Positions 44,116 through 54,163 of a DNA stretch of 64,000 bases are shown one piece after another. The notes under the pieces are model-generated. The model did no database searches. It was not told the origin of the DNA and saw nothing but the letters and a program-made list of their open reading frames with translations. Source of the stretch: Bradyrhizobium sp. CCBAU 53351 (GTDB taxonomy: Bacteria; Pseudomonadota; Alphaproteobacteria; Rhizobiales; Xanthobacteraceae); assembly GCF_015291745.1 (NCBI RefSeq), contig NZ_CP030059.1, positions 6,909,501 through 6,973,500 of the forward strand. Reading direction: 5' to 3'. How positions within the stretch are numbered: position 1 is the stretch's first letter; each line of letters begins with the position of its first letter. A program made the position numbers and the translations under genes.

Positions 44116-44480
44116 TGGCGGCCCATCGCCTCCTGATTGGGCTTGCCGGCTTGATGGGCGCCGCCGGCGTCGCGCTGGCCGCGGCCTCCGCCCACGGCGC
44201 GGATGCAAGCCGGCTCGCCACGGCGAGCGCCATGCTGCTGTTTCATGCAACTGCCATACTTGCGACCACCGCCCTGCTCGCGCACGGCCTTCTGCACGGC
44301 GGAATTGGCCTCACCGCCGCGTTCGGCTTCGTGATCGGCGCCGCCTTGTTCGCGGGCGATCTCAGCTTGCGGCAATATGCCGGGCATGCGCTGTTTCCGA
44401 TGGCGGCGCCGACTGGGGGAACGGTGATGATTTTGGGGTGGCTGGCGGTGACGCTGGCGGCGGTGGTGGCAAGAAAATAA
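44115..44480 (+). CDS. DUF423 family membrane protein
   Basis: A 121-residue inner-membrane protein with four hydrophobic segments, matching DUF423 (RLLIGLAGLMGAAGVALAA, then LLFHATAILATTALLAHG and a GDLSLRQYAGH segment). It starts at the ATG that overlaps the engB stop (TAATG), so it is translationally coupled. Function unknown. Confidence 0.85.
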   Translation: MAAHRLLIGLAGLMGAAGVALAAASAHGADASRLATASAMLLFHATAILATTALLAHGLLHGGIGLTAAFGFVIGAALFAGDLSLRQYAGHALFPMAAPTGGTVMILGWLAVTLAAVVARK

Positions 44481-44484
44481 GTCT

Positions 44485-44604
44485 CGCGCCCCGAACGCAG
44501 CGCAGCGCTTTAGCGGTGCGTTGCCGAGCCGGGGCCCATACTGCTTTCCGGGTCCCGGCTCAGCGGCGCGGCACTACGCGCCGCACCGCGTCCGGGACAC
44601 GAGA
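44485..44604. repeat. Intergenic repeat-like hairpin region, CCGGGTCCCGG type
   Basis: About 120 bp with ends TCTCG/CGAGA and internal segments CCGGGTCCCGGCTCAGCG and CGTCCGGGACACGAG that can pair. It occupies most of the DUF423-argB gap and resembles an intergenic repeat family distinct from the CGTCAT-ended ones. Only one copy is seen in this window, so the assignment is tentative. Confidence 0.4.
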
Positions 44605-44684
44605 TCGCATGCCAGCCACACTTTGCGCCCCGCCCGCCAATCGGATAGAACGCGCACCGACCGTCCCGCCAGCGAGACCGCGAC

Positions 44685-45572
44685 ATGACCGACATCTCCC
44701 CGCTCGACCAGGCCCGCATCCTGTCGGAAGCGCTGCCGCACATGCAGCAGTATGACGAGGAAACCATCGTCATCAAATATGGCGGCCATGCCATGGGCGA
44801 CGAGGAGACCGCGAAGAATTTTGCCCGCGACATCGTGCTGCTCGAGCAGACCGCGATCAATCCCGTCGTGGTGCATGGCGGCGGGCCGCAGATCGCGACC
44901 ATGCTCAAGCGCCTCGGCATTCAATCGGAATTCGCAGCGGGCCTGCGCATCACCGACGCCGCGACCATCGAGATCGTCGAGATGGTGCTCGCCGGCTCCG
45001 TCAACAAGCAGATCGTCGGTTACATCAACGAGGCCGGCGGCAAGGCCGTGGGGTTGTCGGGCAAGGACGGCAACATGGTGAAGGCGTCGAAGACGACGCG
45101 CACCATCATCGATCCGGGCTCGAACATCGAGAAAGCGATCGATCTCGGCTTCGTCGGCGACCCCGAGAAGGTCGATCTCACGCTGCTCAACCAGCTGATC
45201 GGCTACGAGCTGATCCCGGTGCTGGCGCCGCTCGCGACCTCCAAGGACGGCCAGACGCTGAACGTCAACGCCGACACCTTTGCCGGTGCGGTCGCGGGCG
45301 CGCTGAAGGCCAAGCGCCTGTTGCTGCTCACAGACGTGCCGGGTGTGCTCGACAAGTCGAAGAAGCTGATCCCGCAATTGTCGGTGAAGGACGCCCGCAA
45401 GCTGATCGCCGACGGCACCATTTCCGGCGGCATGATCCCGAAGGTCGAGACCTGCATCTACGCGCTGGAGCAGGGCGTCGAGGGCGTCGTCATCATCGAC
45501 GGCAAGATGCAGCACGCGGTGCTGCTCGAGCTCTTCACCAACCAGGGCACGGGCACGCTGATCCACAAGTGA
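44685..45572 (+). CDS. argB: Acetylglutamate kinase
   Basis: A 295-residue amino acid kinase that phosphorylates N-acetylglutamate, second step of arginine synthesis. Key segments: [10 protein letters not shown] (Lys31), [10 protein letters not shown] (63-70), the acetylglutamate site around [16 protein letters not shown], and the C-terminal [11 protein letters not shown], ending in [17 protein letters not shown]. Length and termini are normal for the class. The next gene's candidate start codons overlap its stop. Confidence 0.97.
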   Translation: MTDISPLDQARILSEALPHMQQYDEETIVIKYGGHAMGDEETAKNFARDIVLLEQTAINPVVVHGGGPQIATMLKRLGIQSEFAAGLRITDAATIEIVEMVLAGSVNKQIVGYINEAGGKAVGLSGKDGNMVKASKTTRTIIDPGSNIEKAIDLGFVGDPEKVDLTLLNQLIGYELIPVLAPLATSKDGQTLNVNADTFAGAVAGALKAKRLLLLTDVPGVLDKSKKLIPQLSVKDARKLIADGTISGGMIPKVETCIYALEQGVEGVVIIDGKMQHAVLLELFTNQGTGTLIHK

Positions 45573-45594
45573 TGCGGAAGCAAAAAACGAAAGC

Positions 45595-45706
45595 CGTCAT
45601 GGCCGGGCTTGTCCCGGCCATCCACGATCTTTCGGCCCGCACCGAGAACGTGGATGCCCGGGACTTGCCCGTCCAGATGCGCTCCGCGCTTTTGGCCGAG
45701 CCTGAC
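45595..45706. repeat. Palindromic intergenic element, ATGCCCGGG type, degraded right half
   Basis: About 112 bp starting CGTCATGGCCGGGCTTGTCC, with a decayed right half (ACGTGGATGCCCGGGACTTG...GCCTGACGG). It overlaps the 5' end of the DUF1036 reading frame; in frame it would read MAGLVPAIHDL, the usual translation of this repeat. Confidence 0.65.
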
Positions 45707-46741
45707 GGATCGAGAGCGAAGCAACGACGCCGCTCTGCCCTCACCCGCTTCCTCATGACGCTGCCGGCCGCGGCCGTCTCGTTCTTCTTCTCCTCCGCTC
45801 CCGCCTTCGCCGACCTCAAGATCTGCAACCGCATGTCTTACGTGGTCGAGGCTGCGATCGGCATCGACGACAAGGCGGCGACCGCGACGCGCGGCTGGTT
45901 CAGGATCGATCCCGCCACCTGCCGCGTGGTGGTGCAGGGGACGCTGACCGCCGACCGCATTCTGCTGCACGCCCGCGCGCTCGGCGTCTATGGCGCCTCC
46001 CCGATCCCGCAGAGCGGCAGCGACACGCTCTGTGTCGCGCAGGACAATTTCGTCATTGCGGCGGCCCGGCAATGCCGCAGCGGCCAGGCCCAGGCCCCGT
46101 TCACGCAAGTGACGCCGACGCAAGGCGCCGACGGCAACCTCGCTGCCTATCTCGCCGAGGATTCCGAATATGACGACGAGCAGGCGCGCCTTGCCGGCAT
46201 CCAGCGGCTGCTGGTGATCGCAGGCTATGATGCCGCGCCGATCGACGGCGTCGACGGGCCGAAGACGCAAGGCGCGCTGGCCGCGTTCCTGAAGAGCCGC
46301 GGTCTGTCGTCGGACGTCGTGGGCTCGCCGAACTTCTTCAAGACCATGGTCGATGCGGTGCAGACGCCGTCTGCGACCGGCCTCACCTGGTGCAACGACA
46401 CGCCGCACAAGGTGATGGCGGCGATCGCGACCGACGACGGCAAGTCCGTGACCAGCCGCGGCTGGTACCGCATCGATCCCAAGACCTGCCTGCATCCTGA
46501 TGTGACCGGCACCCCGAAGCAGATCTTCAGCTTCGCGGAAGCCGTCGACGCCGACAACCGCGCCGTCAAGTTGAAGGACCGGCCGCTGAACTGGGGCGGC
46601 GACAGGCAGCTCTGCACGCGCGAGACCAAGTTCGAGACCAACGAGCAGACCGATTGCGGCGCGCGCGGCTTCGCGGCGACGGGATTTGGCGCGGTCGATA
46701 TGTCGAGCGGCGGCAAGACGCTGCGCTTTGCGGTGCCGTGA
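45677..46741 (+). CDS. DUF1036 domain-containing exported protein
   Basis: Two DUF1036 modules (about LKICNRMSYVVEAAIGIDD and LTWCNDTPHKVMAAIATDD, each followed by a GW[FY]RIDP-x-TC segment) flank a small peptidoglycan-binding-like three-helix module (AGIQRLLVIAGYDAAPIDG, GPKTQGALAAFLKSRG). A Sec signal is visible (RRRSALTRFLMTLPAAAV..., SSAPAFA). The true start is unclear: ATG 45677 keeps the Arg-rich n-region but lies in a repeat; ATG 45755 lies after the repeat; a start overlapping the argB stop (45572) would add repeat-encoded residues. Function unknown, likely periplasmic and near the cell wall. Confidence 0.75.
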   Translation: MRSALLAEPDGSRAKQRRRSALTRFLMTLPAAAVSFFFSSAPAFADLKICNRMSYVVEAAIGIDDKAATATRGWFRIDPATCRVVVQGTLTADRILLHARALGVYGASPIPQSGSDTLCVAQDNFVIAAARQCRSGQAQAPFTQVTPTQGADGNLAAYLAEDSEYDDEQARLAGIQRLLVIAGYDAAPIDGVDGPKTQGALAAFLKSRGLSSDVVGSPNFFKTMVDAVQTPSATGLTWCNDTPHKVMAAIATDDGKSVTSRGWYRIDPKTCLHPDVTGTPKQIFSFAEAVDADNRAVKLKDRPLNWGGDRQLCTRETKFETNEQTDCGARGFAATGFGAVDMSSGGKTLRFAVP

Positions 46742-46755
46742 TCGAGAGGGTTTTG

Positions 46756-47448
46756 ATGACTTCACCCCGCGCCTTCACCCATGTCGACACCTGGGTGTTC
46801 GACCTCGACAACACGCTCTATCCGCATCACGTCAATCTGTGGCAGCAGGTCGATGCGCGGATCGGGGAGTTCGTCTGCAACTGGCTGAATGTCGGCCCGG
46901 AGGAAGCGCGGGCCATCCAGAAGGATTATTACCGGCGCTTCGGCACCACCATGCGCGGCATGATGACCCTGCATGGCGTTTCCGCCGACGACTATCTCGC
47001 CTACGTCCACAAGATCGACCACTCGCCGCTGGAGCCGAACCCGGCGCTCGGCGAAGCCATCGCAAAATTGTCGGGGCGCAAGCTGATCCTGACCAACGGC
47101 TCGGTCGACCATGTCGACGCGGTGCTGGCGCGACTTGGGCTCGGCTCCCATTTCGACGGCGTGTTCGACATCATTGCCGCCGAGTTCGAACCGAAGCCGG
47201 CGGCGCAGACCTACCGGAAATTCCTCGCCGACCATTCGGTCGACCCGACCCGGGCCGCGATGTTCGAAGACCTCGCCCGCAACCTCACCGTCCCGCATCA
47301 GCTTGGCATGACCACCGTGCTGGTGGTGCCTGATGGAACGAAGGAGGTGGTGCGGGAAGACTGGGAACTGGAGGGCCGGGACGCCGCCCATGTCGATCAC
47401 GTCACGGATGATCTGACGGGGTTTTTGGGCAGGCTGTCCCACAAATAG
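46756..47448 (+). CDS. HAD hydrolase, pyrimidine 5'-nucleotidase type
   Basis: A 230-residue HAD phosphatase. Motif I is VFDLDNTLY (nucleophile Asp16, Asp18), motif II LILTNGS, motif IV MFEDLARNL. The cap is the small helical type of SSM1/pyrimidine 5'-nucleotidases, which dephosphorylate UMP, CMP or related phosphates. It begins 14 bp after the DUF1036 gene and 120 bp before dapD. Confidence 0.87.
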   Translation: MTSPRAFTHVDTWVFDLDNTLYPHHVNLWQQVDARIGEFVCNWLNVGPEEARAIQKDYYRRFGTTMRGMMTLHGVSADDYLAYVHKIDHSPLEPNPALGEAIAKLSGRKLILTNGSVDHVDAVLARLGLGSHFDGVFDIIAAEFEPKPAAQTYRKFLADHSVDPTRAAMFEDLARNLTVPHQLGMTTVLVVPDGTKEVVREDWELEGRDAAHVDHVTDDLTGFLGRLSHK

Positions 47449-47568
47449 TGCCGTCGCGGGGCGCGAAGCGAGCCCGGGACGACAGTGGAGTATGCCTTGA
47501 CTCCGCTCCTCCAAATCCCGAAAAAGCGCCCCAATCCATCAAAATTCCCGCTTCCCAGAGGAAATCCG

Positions 47569-48414
47569 ATGTCCCTTGCAGCCCTCGAATCCACCATCAA
47601 CAGCGCCTTCGACGCGCGCGAGACCATCTCGACCTCGACCAAGGGCGAGGTGCGCGAGGCCGTGGACCAGGCGCTGGAGACCTTGGACAAGGGCGAGGCG
47701 CGCGTTGCCGAGCGCGGCGCCGACGGCAAGTGGAAGGTCAATCAATGGCTGAAGAAGGCCGTGCTGCTCTCGTTCCGCCTCAACGACATGGACGTCATTG
47801 GCGGCGGTCCCGGCAAGGCGAGCTGGTGGGACAAGGTGCCCTCGAAGTTCGAAGGCTGGGGCCCGAACCGCTTTCGCGACGCCGGTTTTCGCGCGGTGCC
47901 GGGCGCGGTCGTCCGCCGTTCGGCCTTCATCGCCAAGAACGTCGTCTTGATGCCGTCCTTCGTCAATCTCGGCGCCTATGTCGATGAGAGCACCATGGTC
48001 GACACCTGGGCGACCGTCGGCTCGTGTGCGCAGATCGGCAAGCGCGTGCACATCTCAGGCGGCGCCGGCATCGGTGGCGTGCTCGAGCCGCTGCAGGCCG
48101 AGCCCGTGATCATCGAGGACGATTGCTTCATCGGCGCGCGCAGCGAGGTCGCCGAAGGCGTGATCGTGCGCAAGGGCGCGGTGCTGGCGATGGGCGTGTT
48201 CCTGGGCGCCTCGACCAAGGTCGTCGACCGCGAGACCGGCGAAATCTTCATGGGCGAAGTCCCCGAATATTCGGTGGTGGTGCCCGGCGCGCTGCCCGGC
48301 AAGCCGATGAAGAACGGCCAGATCGGCCCCAGCACCGCCTGCGCCGTCATCGTCAAGCGCGTCGACGAGCGCACGCGTTCCAAGACCAGCATCAACGAGC
48401 TGCTGCGGGACTGA
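47569..48414 (+). CDS. dapD: 2,3,4,5-tetrahydropyridine-2,6-dicarboxylate N-succinyltransferase
   Basis: A 281-residue enzyme of the succinylase lysine/DAP pathway, transferring succinyl from succinyl-CoA to tetrahydrodipicolinate. The left-handed beta-helix hexapeptides are visible ([56 protein letters not shown]), with the C-terminal segment [21 protein letters not shown] 47569 has AGAGG upstream; an upstream frame lacks family sequence. dapE follows after one gene. Confidence 0.96.
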   Translation: MSLAALESTINSAFDARETISTSTKGEVREAVDQALETLDKGEARVAERGADGKWKVNQWLKKAVLLSFRLNDMDVIGGGPGKASWWDKVPSKFEGWGPNRFRDAGFRAVPGAVVRRSAFIAKNVVLMPSFVNLGAYVDESTMVDTWATVGSCAQIGKRVHISGGAGIGGVLEPLQAEPVIIEDDCFIGARSEVAEGVIVRKGAVLAMGVFLGASTKVVDRETGEIFMGEVPEYSVVVPGALPGKPMKNGQIGPSTACAVIVKRVDERTRSKTSINELLRD

Positions 48415-48438
48415 GCTGCGCCACGAGCGCTATTCCCT

Positions 48439-48491
48439 GCCCGTCACCCTGGGGTGGCCGCCTCTTCGGCGGCCCTCGAAGGGCGACGGGC
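48439..48491. repeat. Short palindromic element between dapD and DUF805 gene
   Basis: GCCCGTCACCCT and AGGGCGACGGGC form an imperfect outer stem with an inner CCGCC-TCTTC-GGCGG hairpin. It probably works as a terminator or 3' stabiliser for dapD. It may belong to another intergenic repeat family. Confidence 0.5.
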
Positions 48492-48567
48492 CTGATCCTG
48501 TATCGAACCCCCTCTGCCTCCATCGCGACCAATTTCCGGGCGGCCCCTTTCCGCCGGAGCCTTCGCC

Positions 48568-49215
48568 ATGGACTGGACCTCGTACCTCTTCCGTTTCGAC
48601 GGCCGCATCAATCGCTCCCTGATGTGGCAGGCGCTGCTGATCGTCGCGCTGCTGGCGGCGGTGCTGGAGAACCTCAGTCCCGTCATCGGCCTTCTCGACG
48701 GGACCAGATCCGCAGCCAGGCTCGGCATCGAGTTCGACTTTGACTTCGGGCTCGACGACCTCTTTCGGGTGGTCGATCCCGGCGCCTGGCATTTGCTGGC
48801 CTCGACCGACCGCGTGACGCTGATCCTGAAGTGCTTCGGCACGCCGCTATTCCTCTGGATTTATCTGGCGACCGCGATCAAACGGCTCCACGACCGCGGC
48901 AGGAGCGGCTGGTGGATCGTGCTTTTCTTTTTCCTCCCCAACCTGCTGCTTCACCTCTCGAACCGGCTGCCTCCAGCGTTCGCTTTCCTCGACTGGGCCG
49001 GCTACGCACTTTGGCTGTGGGGCTTCGTCGAGATGTTCATTGTGCCCGGCACGTCGGGTACCAACCGGTTCGGCCCCGATCCGCTGGCCGAAGCCGAGAA
49101 CGATTCCACGCCCGCAACGCCGGCTGCGAAAGGCTGGGACCAGAGCCGCGAGCTCGAAATTGTCCCGCCCAGTGCTAGCCCACCCGGCGGCATGCATGTT
49201 AAGCGGGGCGCATGA
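48568..49215 (+). CDS. DUF805 family membrane protein
   Basis: A 215-residue inner-membrane protein. The start [20 protein letters not shown] and the segment [19 protein letters not shown] are the DUF805 signature. About four membrane segments, with a soluble insertion (about 45-85) and a charged C-terminal tail. Its stop overlaps the dapE start by 4 bp (ATGA), so both are coupled. Function unknown. Confidence 0.88.
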   Translation: MDWTSYLFRFDGRINRSLMWQALLIVALLAAVLENLSPVIGLLDGTRSAARLGIEFDFDFGLDDLFRVVDPGAWHLLASTDRVTLILKCFGTPLFLWIYLATAIKRLHDRGRSGWWIVLFFFLPNLLLHLSNRLPPAFAFLDWAGYALWLWGFVEMFIVPGTSGTNRFGPDPLAEAENDSTPATPAAKGWDQSRELEIVPPSASPPGGMHVKRGA

Positions 49216-50378
49216 CCGATGCTCTCTCCATTGCCCGCGATCTCATCCGCTGCCCCTCGGTAACCCCTGAAGATGCCGGTGCACTCGGGGTGCTCGAAAA
49301 AGCCTTGGGCGACGCAGGCTTCACCTGCCACCGCGTGACCTTCAGCGAGGAAGGCACCGCCGACGTCGACAATCTCTATGCGCGGATCGGCACCGAAGGC
49401 CCGCACATCACCTTTGCCGGCCACACCGACGTGGTGCCGCCGGGCGATGAGAGCGCATGGAGCGTCGGCGCGTTCTCCGGCGAAGTGAAGGACGGCGTCC
49501 TGCACGGCCGCGGCGCGGTCGACATGAAGGGCGGCATCGCCTGCTCGGTCGCGGCGGTGCTGGAGCATCTGGCCGCCAACGGCGGCAAGCCGCGCGCCGA
49601 CGGGGCGGGCTCGATCTCGTTCCTGATCACCGGCGACGAGGAAGACGTCTCGATCAACGGCACCATCAAGCTGCTGAAGTGGGCGGCAGAGCGCGGCGAG
49701 AAATTCGATCATTGCGTGCTGGGCGAGCCCTCCAATGTCGAGACGCTCGGCGACACCATCAAGGTCGGCCGCCGCGGCTCGCAATCCGGCACGCTCTATG
49801 TCGACGGCGTGCAGGGCCACGTCGCCTATCCGCATCGCGCCTCCAATCCGGTGCCGGATATTTCGCGGCTGATCGTCGCCATCAGCGACGAGCCGCTCGA
49901 CCATGGCAGCGCGCAGTTCCAGGCGTCCAATCTCGAATTCACCTCGGTCGACGTCGGCAACAAGGCCAACAACGTGATTCCGGGCGAAGCCCGCGCCAAA
50001 TTCAACATCCGCTACAACGACAACCACACCCAGGCGAGCTTGCGCGAACTGGTCGAGACGCGCCTCACCAAGGCCTGCGGCAACCGCATCAAGGCCCGCA
50101 TCGTCTGGGAGCCCTCGAACTCCAACGTGTTCGTGACCAAGCCCGGCCCGTTCACCGATCTCGCGGTGTCCGCGATCGAGGAAGTGACCGGGCGCAAGCC
50201 GGAGCTGTCGACGTCAGGCGGCACGTCGGATGCGCGTTTCATTTCGAGCTACTGCCCGGTGATCGAGTTCGGCCTGGTCGGCCAGACCATGCACCAGGTC
50301 GACGAGCGCGTGCCGGTCGCCGATCTGGAGAAGCTGACGAAGGTCTATCGCGGGATTTTGACGCGGTATTTTGGGTAG
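49212..50378 (+). CDS. dapE: Succinyl-diaminopimelate desuccinylase
   Basis: A 388-residue M20 di-zinc peptidase that removes succinate from N-succinyl-L,L-DAP. Metal and catalytic residues are present: His71 and Asp73 in FAGHTDVVP, Asp104 in GAVDMKGG, Glu143 and Glu144 in GDEED, and His361 in TMHQVDER. It overlaps the DUF805 stop, and with dapD completes two successive-pathway enzymes of the succinylase branch in one region. Confidence 0.96.
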   Translation: MTDALSIARDLIRCPSVTPEDAGALGVLEKALGDAGFTCHRVTFSEEGTADVDNLYARIGTEGPHITFAGHTDVVPPGDESAWSVGAFSGEVKDGVLHGRGAVDMKGGIACSVAAVLEHLAANGGKPRADGAGSISFLITGDEEDVSINGTIKLLKWAAERGEKFDHCVLGEPSNVETLGDTIKVGRRGSQSGTLYVDGVQGHVAYPHRASNPVPDISRLIVAISDEPLDHGSAQFQASNLEFTSVDVGNKANNVIPGEARAKFNIRYNDNHTQASLRELVETRLTKACGNRIKARIVWEPSNSNVFVTKPGPFTDLAVSAIEEVTGRKPELSTSGGTSDARFISSYCPVIEFGLVGQTMHQVDERVPVADLEKLTKVYRGILTRYFG

Positions 50379-50403
50379 GCCCCTATATCGCCCAGCCCTC
50401 CGC

Positions 50404-50434
50404 CGTCATGCCCGGGCTTGTCCCGGGCATAACG
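50404..50434. repeat. Half-element of the ATGCCCGGG type
   Basis: Only the left hairpin is present: CGTC-ATGCCCGGG-CTTGT-CCCGGGCAT, 9-bp stem. It lies between convergent dapE and truA, where it likely serves as a bidirectional terminator. Confidence 0.65.
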
Positions 50435-50453
50435 TCCGTGGCGGTATCAGGCC

Positions 50454-51191
50454 CTAATAATCCACCTTCATCAGATACAGCCCGTCCGGCGGCGCGACGA
50501 TGCCGCATGCGGCGCGGTTGCGGGCTTCAAGCGCTGCGGAGAGATCATCCGCGGTCCAGCGGCCCTCGCCGACCCAGACCAGCGAGCCCACCATCGAGCG
50601 CACCTGGCTGTGCAGGAACGAGCGCGCGGAGGTAACGATGATGATCTCGCGGCCATCACGCGTCACGTCGAGCTGGTCGAGCGTCTTCTCCGGCGACTTG
50701 GCCTGGCATTCGGTGTCGCGAAACGTCGTGAAATCGTGCTTGCCGAGCAGGCGCTGCGCCGCCGCATGCATCGCGTCGGCATCGAGCTTGCGCGGCACGC
50801 GCCAGGCGTGGCCGATGTCGAGGGCGAGATTGGCGCGGGTGTTGATGACGCGGTAGCGGTAGTGTCGCTTCACGGCGGAAAAGCGCGCCTCGAAACTATC
50901 AGGCACGACCTCGGCCTCCAGCACCGCGATCGGATGCGGCCGCAGATGCGCATTGAGCCCGTCGCGAAAACGGCCTGGCGGAAATGGCTTGTCGACGTCG
51001 ACATGCGCGACCTGGCCACGCGCATGCACGCCGGCATCGGTTCGGCCGGCGCCGTGCACGCGCAAATCCGCACCGGTCATCGCCTTCACGGCCGCCTCCA
51101 GCGCGCCCTGCACCGAGGGCAGCGTGTCCTGGATCTGCCAGCCGAAGAACGGCGCGCCGTCATATTCGATGGTGAGCTTGTAGCGGGGCAT
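50454..51191 (-). CDS. truA: tRNA pseudouridine synthase A
   Basis: A 245-residue enzyme that makes pseudouridine at tRNA positions 38-40. The catalytic Asp52 lies in [14 protein letters not shown]; other signatures are [12 protein letters not shown] and the C-terminal [19 protein letters not shown]. Length is normal. It starts 6 bp after fmt ends, on the same strand, giving the common fmt-truA pair. Confidence 0.95.
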   Translation of the reverse strand: MPRYKLTIEYDGAPFFGWQIQDTLPSVQGALEAAVKAMTGADLRVHGAGRTDAGVHARGQVAHVDVDKPFPPGRFRDGLNAHLRPHPIAVLEAEVVPDSFEARFSAVKRHYRYRVINTRANLALDIGHAWRVPRKLDADAMHAAAQRLLGKHDFTTFRDTECQAKSPEKTLDQLDVTRDGREIIIVTSARSFLHSQVRSMVGSLVWVGEGRWTADDLSAALEARNRAACGIVAPPDGLYLMKVDY

Positions 51192-51197
51192 CGCTGA

Positions 51198-52121
51198 CTA
51201 GTTGAACCTCGCTCCCGCCTTCAAGGGCGTGCCGCGCAAGAAGTCCGCGGCCTGCATCCGGCCCTTGCCTTCGCGCTGCAGCTCGATGATGCGGATCGCG
51301 CCTTCGCCGCAGGCGATGGTGAGCTGATCGTCGAGCACCGCGCCCGGTTCGCCAGAGTCTTGTCCCAGCTCGCAGCGCAGGATCTTGACGCGCGAATTCT
51401 CCAGCTCCGCCCAGGCGCCGGGGAACGGCGACAGGCCGTGGATGTGACGCAGCACCTCGCGCGCCGGCTTGCTCCAGTCGATCCGCGCCTCGGCCTTGTC
51501 GATCTTGGCGGCATAGGTGACGCCGTCCTCGCTCTGCTTCCTGAGCTGGAGCCCGCCGCGGGCGAGCGCGGCCATCGCGCGCACCATGAGATCGGCGCCT
51601 AACCGCGACAGGCGATCATGCAGATCGAGCGCCGTCATGCTGTCGGTGATGGCAAGTCGCTCGGCCATGGCGACGTCGCCGGTATCCAAGCCGACATCCA
51701 TCTTCATCACCATGACGCCGCTCTCGGCATCGCCGGCCATGATCGCGCGGTTGATCGGCGCCGCGCCACGCCAGCGCGGCAGCAGCGAGGCGTGCAGATT
51801 GTAGCAGCCGAGCTTCGGCGCATCGAGGATCGCCTGCGGCAGGATCATGCCGTAGGCGACGACGACAGCGGCATCAGCCTCGAACGCGCTGAATTCGGCA
51901 AGTGCCTCTTCGGTCTTCAACGTCTTCGGCGTCAGCACGGGCACGCCGAGTTTTCGCGCGGCTTCCTCGACCGGGGTCGGCTGCAATTGCAGGCCGCGCC
52001 GCCCGCCCGGCTTCGGCGCGCGGGTATAGACGGCTGCGATCTCGTGGCCGTGCGCGACGAGCTCGAGCAGCGTCGGCACGGAGAAATCGGGCGTGCCCAT
52101 GAAGATCAGGCGAAGGGGCAT
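51198..52121 (-). CDS. fmt: Methionyl-tRNA formyltransferase
   Basis: A 307-residue enzyme that formylates Met-tRNA(fMet) with 10-formyl-THF. Motifs: [12 protein letters not shown] at the start, catalytic Asn108/His110 in [17 protein letters not shown], Asp146 in GLDTGDVA. The C-terminal OB-like domain is complete. Lies between truA (downstream) and def (upstream) in a def-fmt-truA arrangement interrupted by a repeat. Confidence 0.96.
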   Translation of the reverse strand: MPLRLIFMGTPDFSVPTLLELVAHGHEIAAVYTRAPKPGGRRGLQLQPTPVEEAARKLGVPVLTPKTLKTEEALAEFSAFEADAAVVVAYGMILPQAILDAPKLGCYNLHASLLPRWRGAAPINRAIMAGDAESGVMVMKMDVGLDTGDVAMAERLAITDSMTALDLHDRLSRLGADLMVRAMAALARGGLQLRKQSEDGVTYAAKIDKAEARIDWSKPAREVLRHIHGLSPFPGAWAELENSRVKILRCELGQDSGEPGAVLDDQLTIACGEGAIRIIELQREGKGRMQAADFLRGTPLKAGARFN

Positions 52122-52153
52122 GTGGCTGCGTTCGGGTGAGAGTTCTGGTTCTC

Positions 52154-52241
52154 CGTCATGCCCGGGCTTGTCCCGGGCATCCGCGTTCTTGGCCGAGAAG
52201 GAAGCAAGGCGTGGACGGCCGGATCAAGCCCGGCCATGACG
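52154..52241. repeat. Palindromic intergenic element, ATGCCCGGG type
   Basis: An 88-bp copy: CGTCATGCCCGGGCTTGTCC at the left, GATCAAGCCCGGCCATGACG at the right. It separates def from fmt. Both internal hairpins are present. Confidence 0.75.
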
Positions 52242-52258
52242 GCTGGAGACGTGTCGCT

Positions 52259-52783
52259 TTATTCCGCTCGCTTGGCGGCTTTCTCGAACTTCTTCATCAC
52301 GCGGTCGCGCTTGAGCTTCGACAGATAGTCGACGAACAGGACGCCGTTGAGATGATCGATCTCGTGCTGGATGCAGGTGGCGTAAAGGCCTTCGGCGTCC
52401 TCCTCGTGCACCTTGCCGTCGAGATCGGTGAAGCGCACGCGCACTTTCGCGGGGCGTTCGACCTCCTCGTAATATTCGGGGATCGAGAGGCAGCCTTCCT
52501 CGTAAACCGACAGCTCCTCGGACGAGGCGATGATCTCGGGGTTGATGAAGACGCGCGGCAGCGGCTTGGTCTCGCCGTTCTCGTCGCGCTTGGCGAGGTC
52601 CATGGTGATCAGCCGCAGCGGCTGCGCGATCTGGATCGCGGCCAGGCCGATGCCGGGCGCGTCGTACATGGTCTCGAACATGTCGTCGGCAAGCTTGCGG
52701 ATATCCGAGGTGACCTTCTCGATCGGCTTGGAGACCAGACGCAGCTGCTTGTCGGGCAGGATGATGATTTCTCTGAGGGCCAT
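52259..52783 (-). CDS. def: Peptide deformylase
   Basis: A 174-residue Fe/Zn metalloprotease that removes the N-formyl group from nascent proteins. All three motifs are intact: GIGLAAIQ (44-51), EGCLSIP (96-102) and QHEIDHLNG (HEIDH 140-144). First gene of the def-fmt-truA group. Its promoter region is shared with divergent rmuC and holds TTAACC motifs. Confidence 0.97.
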   Translation of the reverse strand: MALREIIILPDKQLRLVSKPIEKVTSDIRKLADDMFETMYDAPGIGLAAIQIAQPLRLITMDLAKRDENGETKPLPRVFINPEIIASSEELSVYEEGCLSIPEYYEEVERPAKVRVRFTDLDGKVHEEDAEGLYATCIQHEIDHLNGVLFVDYLSKLKRDRVMKKFEKAAKRAE

Positions 52784-52835
52784 GGCCGCGATTTAAGCCC
52801 CAGGCCGGATGCGGTCAATGCGGCCAGGAACCCTG

Positions 52836-52900
52836 TTAACCCCTCGCTAACCATAAAACTTCGTCTTTAGTTAACCATAAAAATTAGGGGAGCATTAACC
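52836..52900. promoter_or_regulatory. Candidate CtrA-type sites between def and rmuC
   Basis: TTAACC at 52836, TAACCAT at 52848, TTAACCAT at 52871 and TTAACC at 52895 lie in an AT-rich stretch of a GC-rich region. TTAACCAT is a known CtrA half-site in alphaproteobacteria, and a GAATC (CcrM GANTC) site lies just downstream (about 52935). Cell-cycle control of def or rmuC is inference. Confidence 0.35.
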
Positions 52901-52953
52901 GCCTACGTTCTCCCTTCGTTCGCTAATGCCCGGCGAATCGGCTACAAGGCGCC

Positions 52954-54150
52954 ATGAACGAGATCATTTTCATGCTGGGCGAATGGCCGGTGCGCACCAT
53001 CGATGCGCTGATCGGCTTCGGGGCCCTCGTCCTCATCCTGCTGGTGGCCATCGCAATCGTCATCGCGCGGTCCGGCCGGCGCGGCGCGGAACTCGCGATG
53101 GCACATGCGATCCGGGCTGACGAGCTCGAGGAGCGCTTGAGCGAGGTGCTGCGCGCCCAGAGCGAGTCTTCCGGCCGGGTCGACGCCATGACCCAGGCGC
53201 TGGCGGGACGTCAGGCCGAGATGGCGCGGGCGGTCAACGAGCGGCTGGATTCGGTGACCCATCGCGTCGGCCAGTCCATGGAACACTCGACCCGCAACAC
53301 CATGGAGAGCCTGCGCGCATTGCACGAGCGGCTCGGCATCATCGACAGCGCGCACAAGAACCTCACCGATCTCACCACGCAGGTGACGACCTTGCGCGAC
53401 GTGCTCGCCAACAAGCAGTCGCGCGGCGCCTTCGGCCAGGCGCGGATGGAGGCGATCGTCCAGGACGGCCTTCCCAAGGGGGCCTATGAGTTCCAGTTCA
53501 CGCTCTCGACCGGCAAGCGGCCCGACTGTGTCGTGTTCCTGCCCGACCAGCGCCCGCTCTGCATCGACGCGAAATTCCCGCTGGAGGCGATGACGGCGCT
53601 GCACGACGCCCGCACCGACGAGGAGAAGCGCGTTGCCACGCAGCGGCTGCGCGGCGACGTGATGAAGCATGTCAGCGACATCGCCGAAAAATATCTCGTT
53701 ACCGGCGAGACCCAGGAGATGGCGCTGATGTTCGTGCCGTCGGAATCGGTCTACGCCGAGATCCATGACGGCTTCGACGACGTGATCCAGAAGGCCTACC
53801 GCGCCCGCGTCGTGCTGGTGTCGCCCTCGCTGCTGATGCTGGCGATCCAGGTGATGCAGCAGATCATGAAGGACGCGCGCATGCGCGATGCCGCCGACCA
53901 GATCCAGACCGAAGTGATCAAGCTCGGCGACGACCTGGGTCGTCTCAGGGATCGCGTGGTCAAACTGCAGAAGCATTTTTCCGATGCGAACGAGGACGTC
54001 CGCCAGATCCTGATCTCCGCCGACAAGATCGAAAAGCGCGCAGGCCGCATCGAGGAGCTCGATTTCAGCAAGAGCGATACTCCGGAAGGACCGCGCCTGG
54101 TGGCAGGCGCCGGCGAGCTGTTTCCGCGGAAGCTGCAGGCGGGGGAGTGA
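52954..54150 (+). CDS. rmuC: DNA recombination protein RmuC
   Basis: A 398-residue protein with one N-terminal membrane anchor (TIDALIGFGALVLILLVAIAIVIA, within about 12-38), a coiled coil (about 50-150) and the RmuC nuclease-like domain (GQARMEAIVQDGLPKGAYEF, RPDCVVFLPDQRPLCIDAKFPLE, ending in HFSDANEDVRQILISADKIE). It limits inversions and repeat-mediated rearrangements in E. coli. Divergent from def. Confidence 0.92.
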   Translation: MNEIIFMLGEWPVRTIDALIGFGALVLILLVAIAIVIARSGRRGAELAMAHAIRADELEERLSEVLRAQSESSGRVDAMTQALAGRQAEMARAVNERLDSVTHRVGQSMEHSTRNTMESLRALHERLGIIDSAHKNLTDLTTQVTTLRDVLANKQSRGAFGQARMEAIVQDGLPKGAYEFQFTLSTGKRPDCVVFLPDQRPLCIDAKFPLEAMTALHDARTDEEKRVATQRLRGDVMKHVSDIAEKYLVTGETQEMALMFVPSESVYAEIHDGFDDVIQKAYRARVVLVSPSLLMLAIQVMQQIMKDARMRDAADQIQTEVIKLGDDLGRLRDRVVKLQKHFSDANEDVRQILISADKIEKRAGRIEELDFSKSDTPEGPRLVAGAGELFPRKLQAGE

Positions 54151-54163
54151 TCGGGGCGACACT

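Noticed and set aside
45569..45700. N-terminal extension of the DUF1036 frame reading MAGLVPAIHDL
   Set aside because: This is the translation of an intergenic repeat, seen in many spurious frames in related genomes; not evidence of protein sequence.
47449..47485. GTCGCGGGGCGCGAAGCGAG segment as a further repeat copy
   Set aside because: It resembles part of the CATTCCG type but lacks both terminal GTCAT/ATGAC sequences, so it was not listed as an element.
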